Shown: positions 12,980 through 24,426 of the stretch, piece after piece
Layout: each line of letters begins with the position of its first letter
How positions within the stretch are numbered: the first letter of the stretch is position 1
Translations under genes and position numbers: made by a program
Source: Sphagnum compactum
Taxonomy: Eukaryota; Bryophyta; Sphagnopsida; Sphagnales
NCBI GenBank assembly: GCA_965153455.1
Contig: OZ234500.1
Coordinates: 7,440,001 to 7,504,000 of the forward strand
Direction of reading: 5' to 3'
DNA length: 64,000 nucleotides
Notes under the pieces: generated by a model
The model's database searches: none
Seen by the model: the letters and a program-made list of their open reading frames with translations, nothing else
What the model was told of the DNA's origin: nothing

Positions 12980-13598
12980 GGGTGAAAGCACACTATGCAA
13001 GACCATTTTAGACCAAAAAATGTATTTTTAAAAAATATGTTTTGATATATCTTAGGGGCAATTTTTCTTTGATTTCATCTAGCATTTTGATAAACGTATC
13101 AAATGGATTTTGATATAAAGGACTCCAACATAATTTTTGTCAAATGAAAATGAAAATAAATTTTCAACAAAATGTTTTTTTTCAACACACTTATGTTCGT
13201 TAGAATGAAGAACTTGTTCGGATGGTTTTTATGAAATCACATGAATCAAACTTTTCAATTGTAATTGAAATGGTATAATCAATTCATATTCAATATATGA
13301 TTAGGTAAGTCATGAAGTTAAATACAATTATTTGAATCATTTTTAGAGTATATTTGCACTTTGCGATGTATCGTGATAACATTTAAATTTTCACAAATAT
13401 ACTCTTTAATCATTTAATATTAATAAAAAAATGTAGTTTCTTTTGACAATTTCATTATTTGGTTATTGAATTACCTTATTTTAAATATAATTTATGAAAA
13501 CCTCTTTTAATATTGGCTTGGTGGAAATTGAAAGTTACATAGTTTTGAAAACAATATTTGTGACAACATTTTTTGGCCACCATAGTGTGCTTTCACCC
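12980..13598. mobile_element. 619-bp terminal-inverted-repeat element inserted in the tandem array
   Basis: The left end GGGTGAAAGCACACTATG is matched on the opposite strand at the right end by the same 18 bases. The element is flanked by ATGC (12976-12979) and ATGC (13599-13602), a 4-bp target duplication. Removing it and one ATGC restores a normal repeat unit (GATTTGATGCAC). It has no ORF of note, so it is non-autonomous. Related ends occur at 36185 and 53738. A 4-bp duplication with GGG ends would fit Sola-type elements, but that class call is a guess. Confidence 0.85.
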
Positions 13599-13602
13599 AT
13601 GC

Positions 13603-14515
13603 ACATGTATTATCAAAGTAGGTTTTTGTGCACGTTTTTTAATTTTTTCATTTTAAAAAAAAAGTAATAATTCTTTCTCTTTTCATTTTTTTTTAGTTTT
13701 ACAAATTGCATCAGGTACTAAAACTGCTTATGCACTTATGGTCCAAGTTTCAGAATAATTGAGTAAAATATCAGATTTGATGCATCTATATATCCAAAGT
13801 GAGTCTTTTGCGGGTTTTTTGGACTTTTTCATCTAAGAATAAAGTTGAATAACTTTTTTGCTTTTTTCTCAATTTTGAAAAATGCATTAGTTAATAGAAC
13901 TCATTATGCATTTGTGATTCAAATTTCAGAATAATTGAATAAAATCTTAGATTTAATGCATCTATATATCCCAAATGGGTTTTTTGTAGGTCTTTTTTCA
14001 TTTTTTCATCTAAGAATGGAGTTTAATAAAAAAATTCCTCTTGATTTTTGTTTGGTTTTGCAAATTACATTAATTAATAGAACTTTTTACACACTTGTAG
14101 TTCAAATTTCAGAGTAATTGAATAAAATCTTAAATCTAATGCATTTATACATCCAAAATGGGTTTTTTGTGGGTTGTTTTGCACTTTTTCATCTAAGAAT
14201 GGAGTTGAATAACTTTTTGCTTTTGATTTTTTCAGTTTTGCAAATTGCATTAGTTAATAAAACTCCTTATGCACTTGTGGTTAAAATTTCAGAGTAATTG
14301 AATAAAATCTTATATCTAATGCATCTATATAGCCAAAGTGGGTTTCTTGCAAGATTTTTTGTGTTTTTTCATCTAGAAATAGAAATGAATAAATTTTTTT
14401 TTCAATTTTGCAAATTGCATCAGCTAGGACCCCTCTTAATGGACTTGTGTTCCAAATTTTAGAATAATATAATAAAATTGCAGATATAATGCACCTATAT
14501 TTCCAAAGTGCTCAT
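13603..14515. repeat. 177-bp tandem repeat array, second part (about 5 units)
   Basis: This continues the array at 12480. Landmarks related to CAAATTGCATTAGTTAATA fall near 13705, 13882, 14064, 14243 and 14413, spacing about 170-182 bp. Units are more diverged toward the right end. The array fills the gap between the two convergent PIF/Harbinger relics. Confidence 0.85.
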
Positions 14516-14519
14516 GAAG

Positions 14520-16597
14520 AACATCAAATGGGGTTGGCACAAACAATCGTCCAATTTGTGAAAAATGTAGCACGCATTGCTTCTCCATGTTGTGAGGCAA
14601 CTTGACTTTCATGAAGAAGAAACACTTGCCCCTTTACACAGCAAAGTGGATATTCTTGAAGACCTTTAAGGGGTGGGGGTAATCCCATCAATTGGCAATA
14701 ATTATGAAGAACATAATAAACCATCATAATTTTAAGAGTTCAATCAACACATCAATGAAATGGAAGATCCTCCACCTATTTTTAAGAATCCCAAAAACAT
14801 TTTCAATGTTAATTCTACCGGCATTTATTTGTTGATAAAATATAATTTAATCCAAATTTTCATCAACTAGTTTGAAATTACACAAAAGGTAACCTCAACT
14901 TGCATAACCCGCATCTCCGAGTAAATAAGTTTTTATCTTTAAACCTTCAACCACCACAATTGGCTTTCTTAAAATTGATCATGCTTGAAGTTGTTAATAA
15001 ATGGATGGCAACTTAAGTTGGCCCCCATTTGCTGTTTCGTTAGCAATTGAGCAACAAACATTCCAAATCAATTTGTCCATGTCACAAATTGTTTGCAAAA
15101 TAACCGAATTACAACTTTTTCGTCTACAATAATAATCCACAAGTATTGTAGTAACTCATTTGTCCAACTTTTGGGAAAATGAAATATGGGACCCATCAAT
15201 AACACCATAAACATTGGGTAAGCCACATGCATGAAAAAATCCATCCATAATCCTAAGTAAACTTGGACCATGAGGTATAGAAATATATCAATGAAATAAC
15301 ATCCCTAAAAATTAAAACATCAACAACTATATCAACATATTTTTGCACTGTATAAAAAATTTCAACATTGGGGTGTGTTCGGCGTAAAAGAACTAAGGAC
15401 TGCATGTACACGCTTAAAATCTTGCACCCCCATGACTTTGAAAAATGATTACATGAGTTGTAAGGATTATAATTTAATGAAATCATGGTGAAAATGTTTG
15501 TATACTTATGAATTTTCATCAAAATGAATTTTGTGCAATTTTGGTATGTTTCATTGGTCATAAAGTGTATAGTAAGGAGTGGACACTTTGATGTGTACAA
15601 GGTGTTAAAATTTTGACTATCCTTTATCTTATGTAAAACCAAATCGTTAATTCAAAAAAATTATGGATGACCATATATTGATGATTATGAGGGCATGGTA
15701 TCATTAAAAATTTGAAAATATGTTTCATTTTAATTATCCATGATAACCCTTTTTTAGTGTCTAAATGTATGATTGAAGGTTTGAAACACATATTATTTTT
15801 AAAATATTGACATGTTTACTTTTGTTGAAATCTACACATTTGATTTACTGGAAATTTTATCATTAAAAATTAGATTTAATTACATCTTGTTCGAAAATTC
15901 ATGGAAACACATGTGAATTAAACTTTTGAAATTGGCATTATCATTCAATAATGGGCCCTATCAAAACATGGAGGCCATGTTTCAAACTTGAAAAAACATA
16001 GTCCTTAGAAAGGACCTACACATGCACTACTTCAAAATGTGGATGTAGTTCACTAGTCCTTGTTCACTAGACCAGTGAATTCACTGCTTTTTTATTGGAC
16101 CTTGTTCATTATAACCGGTGAATTCACTCAAAATCCAATGAAATTACTTGGCGTACATGGACACCTTTTGTTGTAGAGATGGGGCCCATTGGCTCCTTTT
16201 ACTATGAATGCACCCATTGAATCTATTAGTAATGATGTTTACACTAACCCCATGTGCAAATCGATATAACACCAACCCAATAGTTTTTATAGACTCTAAT
16301 GGTGCTCTAACAAACATAATAACTTTAGATTTGACAAAAGGTTTCAATTTTCTAACCAAAAACATAAATGTTCCATAAGTCATACAATGCGTGAATAATA
16401 TTTTCTATCCTTCATCTCCAAATTGGTGTGCCAAACAACTCCTATCAAATCCCAATGTGTTGATTGTTTAGGCTCTTTCCACCAAATCCTATGTGGTCTA
16501 GTTTCTTGGTAAGCAAGAAGAGAAAAAATAATTGGCATTGCACAACAAATGAGTCGTACCTCAAACTCTAGGAATAAATTTCTCACTTGAATCATTT
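14520..16597 (-). pseudogene. PIF/Harbinger (DDE_Tnp_4) transposase relic
   Basis: Read on the - strand, it is a decayed Harbinger-type transposase split by stops and frameshifts. N-terminal part: MTYGTFMFLVRKLKPFVKSK, then LESIKTIGLVLYRFAHGVS, the usual helical region before the catalytic core. The catalytic residues lie in different frames: first Asp in NVYGVIDGSHI (about 15190-15210), second Asp in YLLGDAGYAS (about 14905-14925, followed by a stop), and Glu in NIENVFGILKNRWRI (about 14770-14805). The C-terminal end has YYVLHNYCQLMG (14.6-14.7 kb). The order is correct for the family. It is non-functional. Such enzymes cut and paste elements with 3-bp target duplications; I did not find the outer ends. 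Confidence 0.85.
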
Positions 16598-18540
16598 TCT
16601 TCTTTTTGTGACATTAGCTTTCAAAATTTCAACATGATCAAAAAGAAAAAATGTCAATAATACAATGCCAATAATCATTGAATTCATTGAAAATACTAAA
16701 TTTGAAAATTCAAATGTGAATAATGAAAATACTAACAAGCTTTACACTCACAAAACTACAAAACACAAAATATAAAAACTCAAAAAATCAGAAAGGTCAA
16801 AATGCTAAAACCCACACAACAAACAAAACCCTAAATTTGAATGTTGGTTAAACCTTAATATGGTAATAAGGGTTCTAATATTTACCTTTCCTAAGTTAAA
16901 AAATTAGCATTTTCCTTTGCCTAAATTGGCAACAGCTGAAACTGCCAACATGTGCTTAAAAAAGGATGTGCCATTTTTGCCCTTTTCTGAAGTTTTGGGG
17001 GCAAAGTGAGGGCTGAGATGTGCATGTGCCTAGGCCAAGTGGGCTTGGTGATGTCTAAGACAAAAAAGAATGATCGTCCTTCCTCAAGCTTGGGCTTCCC
17101 ATTCCACTTTTTAGTTCGTAACCTGCCTGGGGCATTTTGTGGCCATTCTCTTCATATGGTGTTTTACGCCATGGAATGCACCTTAATGGCACATTCTACA
17201 TCAAATTCGTCACCAGGAGAAGCGAGCTGATTCTTCATGGTCCATAGTGTGAACTCTGTAATTGTTGTTCAATCATAAATTGTTGGTGCAATTTAGTTCT
17301 AGAATTACTCAAATGTTTGAAGTAACCGTGACTACTTGTGAGCAATGGTTGTTGAATTAACATTGCCCCCCCCCCCCTTTTTGGTGACACAAGGGATTAT
17401 CACATTTGATCCAACTTTTGGAAGTTTTACCTTATTAGAACTAGTTTCACATTACGTGAACCGGTTTCTTTGGTGAAAGTGTTTAGACTGTCTAAATTGG
17501 AACATATGTTTTTTGGTATTCAAGGTGTGGACACAATAGGTAGATGTACAACATCTTATTTATCGGCAGGGCCAACGTGTTTGTGACACCTTGTTTCTAG
17601 AATGTGGCTTATGCAAATGCAATATTAGATGCTTGCTCATGAAAATTATGTACAAGAAAAGTGTCTAATGAATAATTCATATGAGAAAAATGTTTTTTTG
17701 GGGTTGCGAAACCACCTTTTATGTTTTGAACTTGTCATTTTAGGTGGAAACACAAGAGATATTTTAGTTGCAAAATACAAAGGCATTTTTGGGGTTTTTT
17801 GGCTTGCAAAAAGTTTCTTTATGTTTCCAACATCTTGATAAGTCTATTAGCTCAATTGTTTAGTCTGAAGAATTAGCTCAATTGTTTAGACTTCAGACGG
17901 CCTTATTTTTTCCAGGGCGAATTTTTACATTGTGGCAACAAAACATTTTGGAAATTGAAAAAAGTGTAAATCCAACAAAAATTGCTAGAAATTTGGAAAA
18001 ATTTGCCAACCTTTCAAGACCAGAAAATTGAAAAAAAACACACCCTGCTTCAGACTATATTTGAATGTGGCCGAGATTGGGAATCTACCAAATCTTGGAT
18101 GTACAACCCATGGACTAATCCACCCACATAAAGTGACTTTAACAGCCCATAGTAGTTGGAGGTATAGGACAATATATGCTAAAAACCAGGTCCTCCACAC
18201 ACAAAATGCATCACACAATCTGCTCTTAACCTCCCTAGCAAGGTTCATGCCTGCTGTACATTGTACATTCCTCCTTGGCACTTTGCTATCCTTGGAATCT
18301 GCCTTTTGTTTCCTCAAACATATATAATCCCCTTATTTTTGCAGACATGCAAGCTACAACACTCTTCCTTAAAGAGTAAACCTGGCAAAATTGTCTAGCA
18401 AAACATGGGTGAGCTGATGAGACATGAAGTCTTAGTCCCAAGGTATTTTTTCCCCTGCTGGTTCAATTGTTTGGACAGCCCTTGTTGAACTAACACCAAA
18501 ATCATTTTGCTTTAAGTGTACTAGCCTAGTATGTTTGGAG
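16598..18540. other. Intergenic, no gene recognised
   Basis: AT-rich sequence with short unrelated ORFs. It contains a C-run (about 17366-17377) and a small direct duplication around 17845-17895 (TTAGCTCAATTGTTTAG twice). No domain or RNA gene is recognisable. Confidence 0.5.
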
Positions 18541-19133
18541 CAATGTTGTCGGGTTCTTTGATTTTGAAAGGAACCTTTGGTTTTGGTTTGTAGTTTTGTT
18601 TCATAGAACCTTTGGTGCGAGTTTGAGGACAAATTTTTAAATTTTCAAAGCCTTTGGTTTTGGAGACTTCCCAAGAATTTGGAGCCCGGTCTAGGTTAAG
18701 TTTCGCTTTAATTTCATATACATTGCACCAAACAAAAATCAATAACCTCCATAAATGTGTATCCACGCTCGTGAGGAGTGAGGTATTAGTGCAAGAGAAA
18801 ATTGAGAATGTAATGCAATCGAGAAAACAAAATCCGAACAACCAATGAATTAAACATCCAAACTCATTATTTTTTACTCATTTAAAAAGAGGTGACCTGT
18901 TTCAAGATGCACTTTTGAAAAGCCTTTGTGCATATGCATTCAAAGAAGATGAACTTTTTTTCAAAGGACAATAGCCTTGGTTTAGGTTCCAGTTCTAGTT
19001 TTCAAAAGAGACAATTTCAAGGTCCTGATTCAAATCCAATTTTCTCAATTTTCTGAACCTCTGCTCTGGATATTGCAAAACCTAACTAGAACTTGAACCT
19101 CAGCCTTCAAATAACCTGAACCTGCCAACACTG
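18541..19133. mobile_element. hAT-like MITE, copy 1 (593 bp)
   Basis: The left end CAATGTTGTCGGGTTC and the right end (opposite strand CAGTGTTGGCAGGTTC) form short inverted repeats. Flanking 8-mers GTTTGGAG and GCTTGGGA agree at five positions, consistent with an old 8-bp target duplication. The interior is rich in GAACCT/TTTGGTTTTG words and has no coding potential. Length and ends match the second copy at 33285-33876. Confidence 0.7.
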
Positions 19134-20556
19134 GCTTGGGAGCCATTAGATATGTTTACAAATATTCTTTGAAAACTACTCTTTCATATTTGTTATGTAC
19201 TACATGATGCAGTTGACATAAGCTAAATTGTCATGTAAGATTTTTACAAGTTTATTGGACCAAGACTATGTAGCAAAGCCATGTAGTTTGATCTTTTCCA
19301 ACAAAACAATGGCTAATGATCCATTTTGCATTATCACACCAAATATAATAATTTTAGTATATTGAAGCTAGATGGCACCTATGGCCTGGCATGATGGGTT
19401 ACAAAGGGCTATGCCACACTATTGGCAGTGGTATGAAGTGACATGGAAGGCTGAATAGTCCTCCCCCTTTCTTTACATGGTGTCTTTCAGTATGCCTTTA
19501 GATAGTTTTCTTGGGTCTGTTCCAGCTTCCTCTGTGTGGGCTTTGCCCCTTTAGGGCTTCTGGCTGTCTTGTTCTGTTCTGTTCTTTTAACTCCAGTGGG
19601 TCCTTTCAAGTGCCATGGAAGGGCCTTTGAAAGAAACACCTTCTTATGTTCAACTATGTGTTGGCATGACCCTGGGCTGCCATAGTCATCAACAGCCACT
19701 AGGATATCAATAAGTAGTCTATGTGAATTTGCAAAATGGATATCAACAATGATATGTCAATGCCTGCTCTGGCCATATATGAAACTGGATGCAAGTATGA
19801 ATTTGCAATGCACTTGTTTTGGCGTGTTTCTTTTTCCCAAATCCAATGAAGTTATGGAGCAAAATTACAAATGACTTGCATTGAAATATGAAACAATGCA
19901 AGCAACAAGCAATGGTCAAATCTAGATTACATCAAAGAGGAAATCTGCCACAAATGCTAAAAGGAGGCACTCTTTAACACCTAGTGCCAATGTAAACCCT
20001 CTGATACTTGTTTGCCAATAATTCTTGAGATCCCTGCTAAAAGAGGTCTGATATGACACAAGAAACATGAACCCTAATCCCCAATACATAGGGGGGGGGG
20101 CCTCATGGAATACAGGACATGACTTGTAATCACTAGTTCTTGGGACATGCCTGGAATCATCACCAGCAGACAATATGTAAGTTACACTCAAATGGGTTGA
20201 GAACCAATATTACATTTACAAGAGAAAATAACATCCTTGTAAACCCATATGTTTATTTTTGCTGGAATCCTAGAATACCATGAAACTAGGACTTTATTTC
20301 ATTCAAAATAAGGTTTTCACCAAAACTAGGCAAGGATGTTTCCTTAGTTGCTTCCAACCAAAACCGATGGTTACATAAGTTACATACACATGTGTACAAC
20401 AATACTAGTATGTAGGTTTTGAGCATGGTAGCTTGGCCTAGTTTCCTTAAAAAGCTTGTTGTATTCCCTTCTGTAAAGCACTCCAACTTTTTGTTGTACT
20501 CCTCTTCTCACCATCTGGAAAACTCCAATCTAAAACTTCTTACAAGTTGCTGAGCT
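19134..20556. other. Intergenic, no gene recognised
   Basis: No coding signal. It contains a G-run near 20091-20100. Short ORFs on both strands resemble no family I know. Confidence 0.5.
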
Positions 20557-20671
20557 TTATGTAGGTGAAGGGTCTGAAAATAGACCCTTTCGGATTTTTT
20601 ACCCGCCCTTGGCCTCCCAGCGAGTCTCAAATCCAGAAGGGTCTATTTTCAGACCCTTCTCCCATACATAA
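20557..20671. mobile_element. 115-bp MITE with about 40-bp inverted ends
   Basis: The left end starts TTATGTAGGTGAAGGGTCTG; the right end on the opposite strand starts TTATGTATGGGAGAAGGGTC. The inner blocks GAAGGGTCTGAAAATAGACC (20567 onward, and reverse complement ending at 20659) match exactly over 23 bases, and similarity continues into GGATTT. Each arm is itself a small palindrome (GGGTCT...AGACCC). It carries no coding sequence. A related, older copy is at 2888-2985. Confidence 0.8.
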
Positions 20672-22173
20672 TCCAAGGTGATCACACAAAACAAGTTAAT
20701 ATTCTTTTTGGGGTGGTGGGGGTGGGATGGGAACTTGGAAGGTGTCAACAATCCTCAGAAAAGAGCCTCTTTGAATGCTTTTTGTTTCCTAAATTCCAGG
20801 AATTCAATCGTCATGAAAAGTGGAAACAAGGTGGGAGGGGAGCGGAGGGAAGAAGGAGGGGGGCTGGGGAGGGTTGGGAAGATGCCTTGAGACTTTCATT
20901 AATAAACAAAAGAGAGCGGAACAAAAAGAAAATCTGGACCAGGAGAAAAGATTCAGCTTCACAAGAGTAAAGTAAAGGGGCATTGTTCATAATTTAAGAA
21001 TTTGTTTTCAAACTGAACCACATTGAAAAGTTGCTTCTTGTGGGCTGGGTATGTCAAGGGTAAGAATTGATGCAATCTTTCCATTTTATTAATATTCTGT
21101 GATACCCAGTGAGTATGTGGCAGGTCCCCACTGGGCATCACAAGGAAAACAACTATGCTGGGCATTTCAAAAAATGGAATGCCAGTGACTGTGAGTGTTT
21201 TGTTTTCCAAAATGCCTTGCAAGATTTTACTCTGTAAGTGTACCTCCAATTGCACTAAAAAAATCTTGGAGGTTTTCACAAGTTTTTATAATGTATGTGT
21301 CTCATAAGGATTAGATTTATAGTGGATTGTTGTATGTTTACAAGTGAAATGTCATGATAGAAAAATGGCAAAGGACTGCCTGTCCTACTTCAATTCCCAA
21401 CAAGATGTAATCAATCTCTGACCTGTCGGTAAGTAATCCCTGGATAGGCTGAGTTGTGTGAAACAGGCAGTCCTTGCAAGCAGATGACGTCCGTGGAGAA
21501 TGGGTCCCCCCAACATGCAGAACGCATTGAACATGCTGCAGCACCTACCCTTGACCTCCTCCACAAGCTTGAAACCCATACAGATACATATATCTGTATG
21601 TGTATTCCACTTGCTCCTCGCAATCTTTTATTTCTCTGCACTTCATTTTTCGTTTCCACAGAGCTGGAGCTGCAAGCTCTAAGTCCCTGCTTCCAATTTT
21701 ATCTCAAAAACCCATCTTCTGATCTGCTGCACAGCTTCACATTTTTCCCCCAAGGAGCAAGTTCCTGGCTTCCATATCTAGTTTTTGTCTTTCAAAGTTC
21801 CCTCCTGCTTCAATCTCAAAATTGCAATAGCACCCAACTGCTTTGGAATTCCCAATTCCTGACCCTTAACTGCTGCTTGAGCTCATGCTCTCATCTGTCC
21901 CCTTTTGATTCTTGACCAACCCAGCAGCTGTCTTGTGAGTGAGCAGCTTCTGGGTGTTTGTTCTCTGCTTCTTTTGCAGTAGTCTTGCTCTAGAAACTTC
22001 ACATCAGATTCTGCTAGCTTCTGTTATATTCTCTCATGAGATTATCATCTTGGGAATTCAACTCCACGGTGCAGTGTTTGAGGATTTTTGCTGTTCTGTA
22101 ATTGTGCTGCTGTGTGTTGGTTGATTGTTGATCTGAGGTGATCTTCACTGAGGCAGTCTAGTGATCAAGCTCA
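20672..22173. other. Intergenic and possible 5' leader of the ORF at 22174
   Basis: 20700-20900 is G-rich low complexity. From about 21600 the + strand becomes pyrimidine-rich (CTGCTTC, CTTCTG words), as in long plant 5' leaders, up to the ATG at 22174. Upstream ATGs are frequent. No domain is seen. Confidence 0.4.
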
Positions 22174-22452
22174 ATGGAGGGTTCTATACTAGCCAAGGCA
22201 AGGAATTGCACAGGTAAGGATATTGGGGTTACTCCAGAGGAGCTAAAGAAGAGTACTCGGTCAAACAAATGGTTCAAGTTGGGATGCAAATCTACAGCTG
22301 TGTCACCCACACCATGTGCTGCTGTTTCTGGGAATGAAGCTAAGGAGGACATGAGTACTACTAGGCACTCCACTGCCCCAAAAATCCGGCGATCCAGAGC
22401 TCCACTGGTGGTCAATTACTTCCCAACTGGTGTGACTTTGTCTCTGAGGTGA
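22174..22452 (+). CDS. Small predicted protein, function unrecognised (92 aa)
   Basis: The ORF opens with ATGGAGGG in a good context (CAATGG) and follows a long pyrimidine-rich leader-like stretch, which is why I keep it. The product is basic, with a Lys/Ser-rich middle and a C-terminal block KIRRSRAPLVVNYFPTG that has the look of a short conserved plant motif, but I cannot name a family. A consensus-like donor (CACAG/GTAAGG) at about 22214 could instead end an exon early. No membrane segment is visible. Confidence 0.35.
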   Translation: MEGSILAKARNCTGKDIGVTPEELKKSTRSNKWFKLGCKSTAVSPTPCAAVSGNEAKEDMSTTRHSTAPKIRRSRAPLVVNYFPTGVTLSLR

Positions 22453-24426
22453 TGACCACCTTCAAGTTGTTTTGTGCATAAATCTGGACAATCCAAAGCC
22501 TGTCGATAATTTATTCTCAATTGTAAACTAAGAAAGGCAAACATCAATCTTTTGCTGGATAAATTTAGTCGCAAGCTGGATTGTCAGTGACCGGACCTTG
22601 CTCGTGAATAGCAATAAAACCAAGTACTAAAGTGTAATGTGTATGAGAGGCTTTGTGATATCAGCAGCAAGGAATTGTCCATCTTCTCCACAATCTAGCT
22701 AGCTTAGATGTTGATTCCTCAGGAGAACATCAGCAAGATTGATGAACAGTTGGGGGTGACTATAAATCTCCTTCAGAGAACATATTTACTCAAACATGGG
22801 TCAAAGCCACACAGCTAGAAATGAGTGATTGATGTTGACAAGTGTCTTGTACCAACTGCATCAGCCCTTCACCCATCACTGTGTCAAAATAGTGAATTTG
22901 ATGAACATGTGATGATCAGTTGGAGCTTCCCAAAAAGTTTGGTTAGTTTTTGTGAAATTATGTGGAGCTCCATGTGTTGCTACATGAATTCATCTATTAT
23001 ACAAATTTACTTTGTTGTATTAAGAAGAAAAAATGTGAACTTGAGATGTGTTGAAGAGCGCAGATCATCACATTGAGAACAAGTTGTTTCTTGCATGACA
23101 GCGCAGTCTCTCCCACTTCTTTACACAATGACATACAAATTTGTGAAAACTCTCTCCTGATTGTGTATGAAGTCCAAGTTATCAGTGTGGCACTAATTGA
23201 AGTTTGAACTTCATCCAAATTATTGTCTATAAGCCCTTATACTATTGCTGGTTGAGTACCCAGTTACAAGTGTTCTACTCAGAATAGGTAAATTCTTGCT
23301 ATGGATTTTTTTTGAATGTGACTAAATAATTGAATTCTTTCACTCATCATAAGGGTTGAAAGGGATTGACTGGCTGTAGAAGTGAGCTATTTGGATGGAT
23401 ATAGAATTTCCAAGCAAGTGCTAACTCTTAAGCACAGTTGTGCCAACAAAATACAAATCCCTAATGTTCAAATATTGTCTGGGGCTATCAGTTCCTCATG
23501 TAGTACAAACAAAGTACAGTACCCTTCAAACTCCAACAGAGACTTGGAGGACAAAAGAAGCTTACTGGATACAGTAGCACCTGGGCAGGTTTGGCAATAA
23601 TTATTTTCATGTTTTGTTGAAGTTTTAGAAAATTTTGGACAAAATCTGTTCAAAATTCCAAAAAAATCAGTAAAGAGATAATCATCACAAGGACACCATG
23701 CACTTAGAACTGTCCTTAACCTGAATTCAACCTTTGTCCTTAAGAAGCACTGAAGTGTCTCTTTATGTAGACACAATAGTCACTCACACATGTGAGAGGG
23801 GTTATTCTCTTAACAACAATAATTTGTCTGCTGAAAACTCAAGAACTCAAAATTTACATGCAAAAGCCAAAGAATTAAAAAATTTAAATATTTGGCAGGT
23901 CCTTGCCAAACCTGCCCATGTACTACAATATAAGCCAAAATACTTTCCTTGAAGTATATGAAGCACGAAACCTTGAAGCTGAACTCACCAACTTAAGTAT
24001 CACAACCACCTTTTGAGCACCTTTGTAGGTCTAAAGGTGGGTCTGTCCACAACAAGGGGGGTGACAGGTATGCAATTCACTAAAAAACTCAGAAGCCTTC
24101 CCAGTTCCCAACTCTGTTGACAACCCAAAGGCCCTCACCAGCATATAGCTTGACCAAGTGGCCATGAACTTTATCCATTTGGCATGATCCTAATATCACA
24201 AGAAGAGAGCAAAACAATAATCAGGTCTGCTGGAAAAAGAATGTCCAGGAACCCAAAATTCATCTCACTTTCAATTTCTACAGACTTGGTAAGGTCAATG
24301 GCATACAGACTGTCACAAGAGATGAAAGATTTCTGCACCAAATTATCTGCACATGTACAAGTGACACACTGCCATCCCAACCTTTTCACTGCATCATGAT
24401 CTGAACAACTAGGTTCCTTGATGAGA
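22453..24426. other. Intergenic between the 22.2 kb ORF and GPI8
   Basis: No convincing gene. It probably holds 3' UTR of the 22.2 kb ORF on the left and of GPI8 on the right. Short ORFs here lack domain features. Confidence 0.45.
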
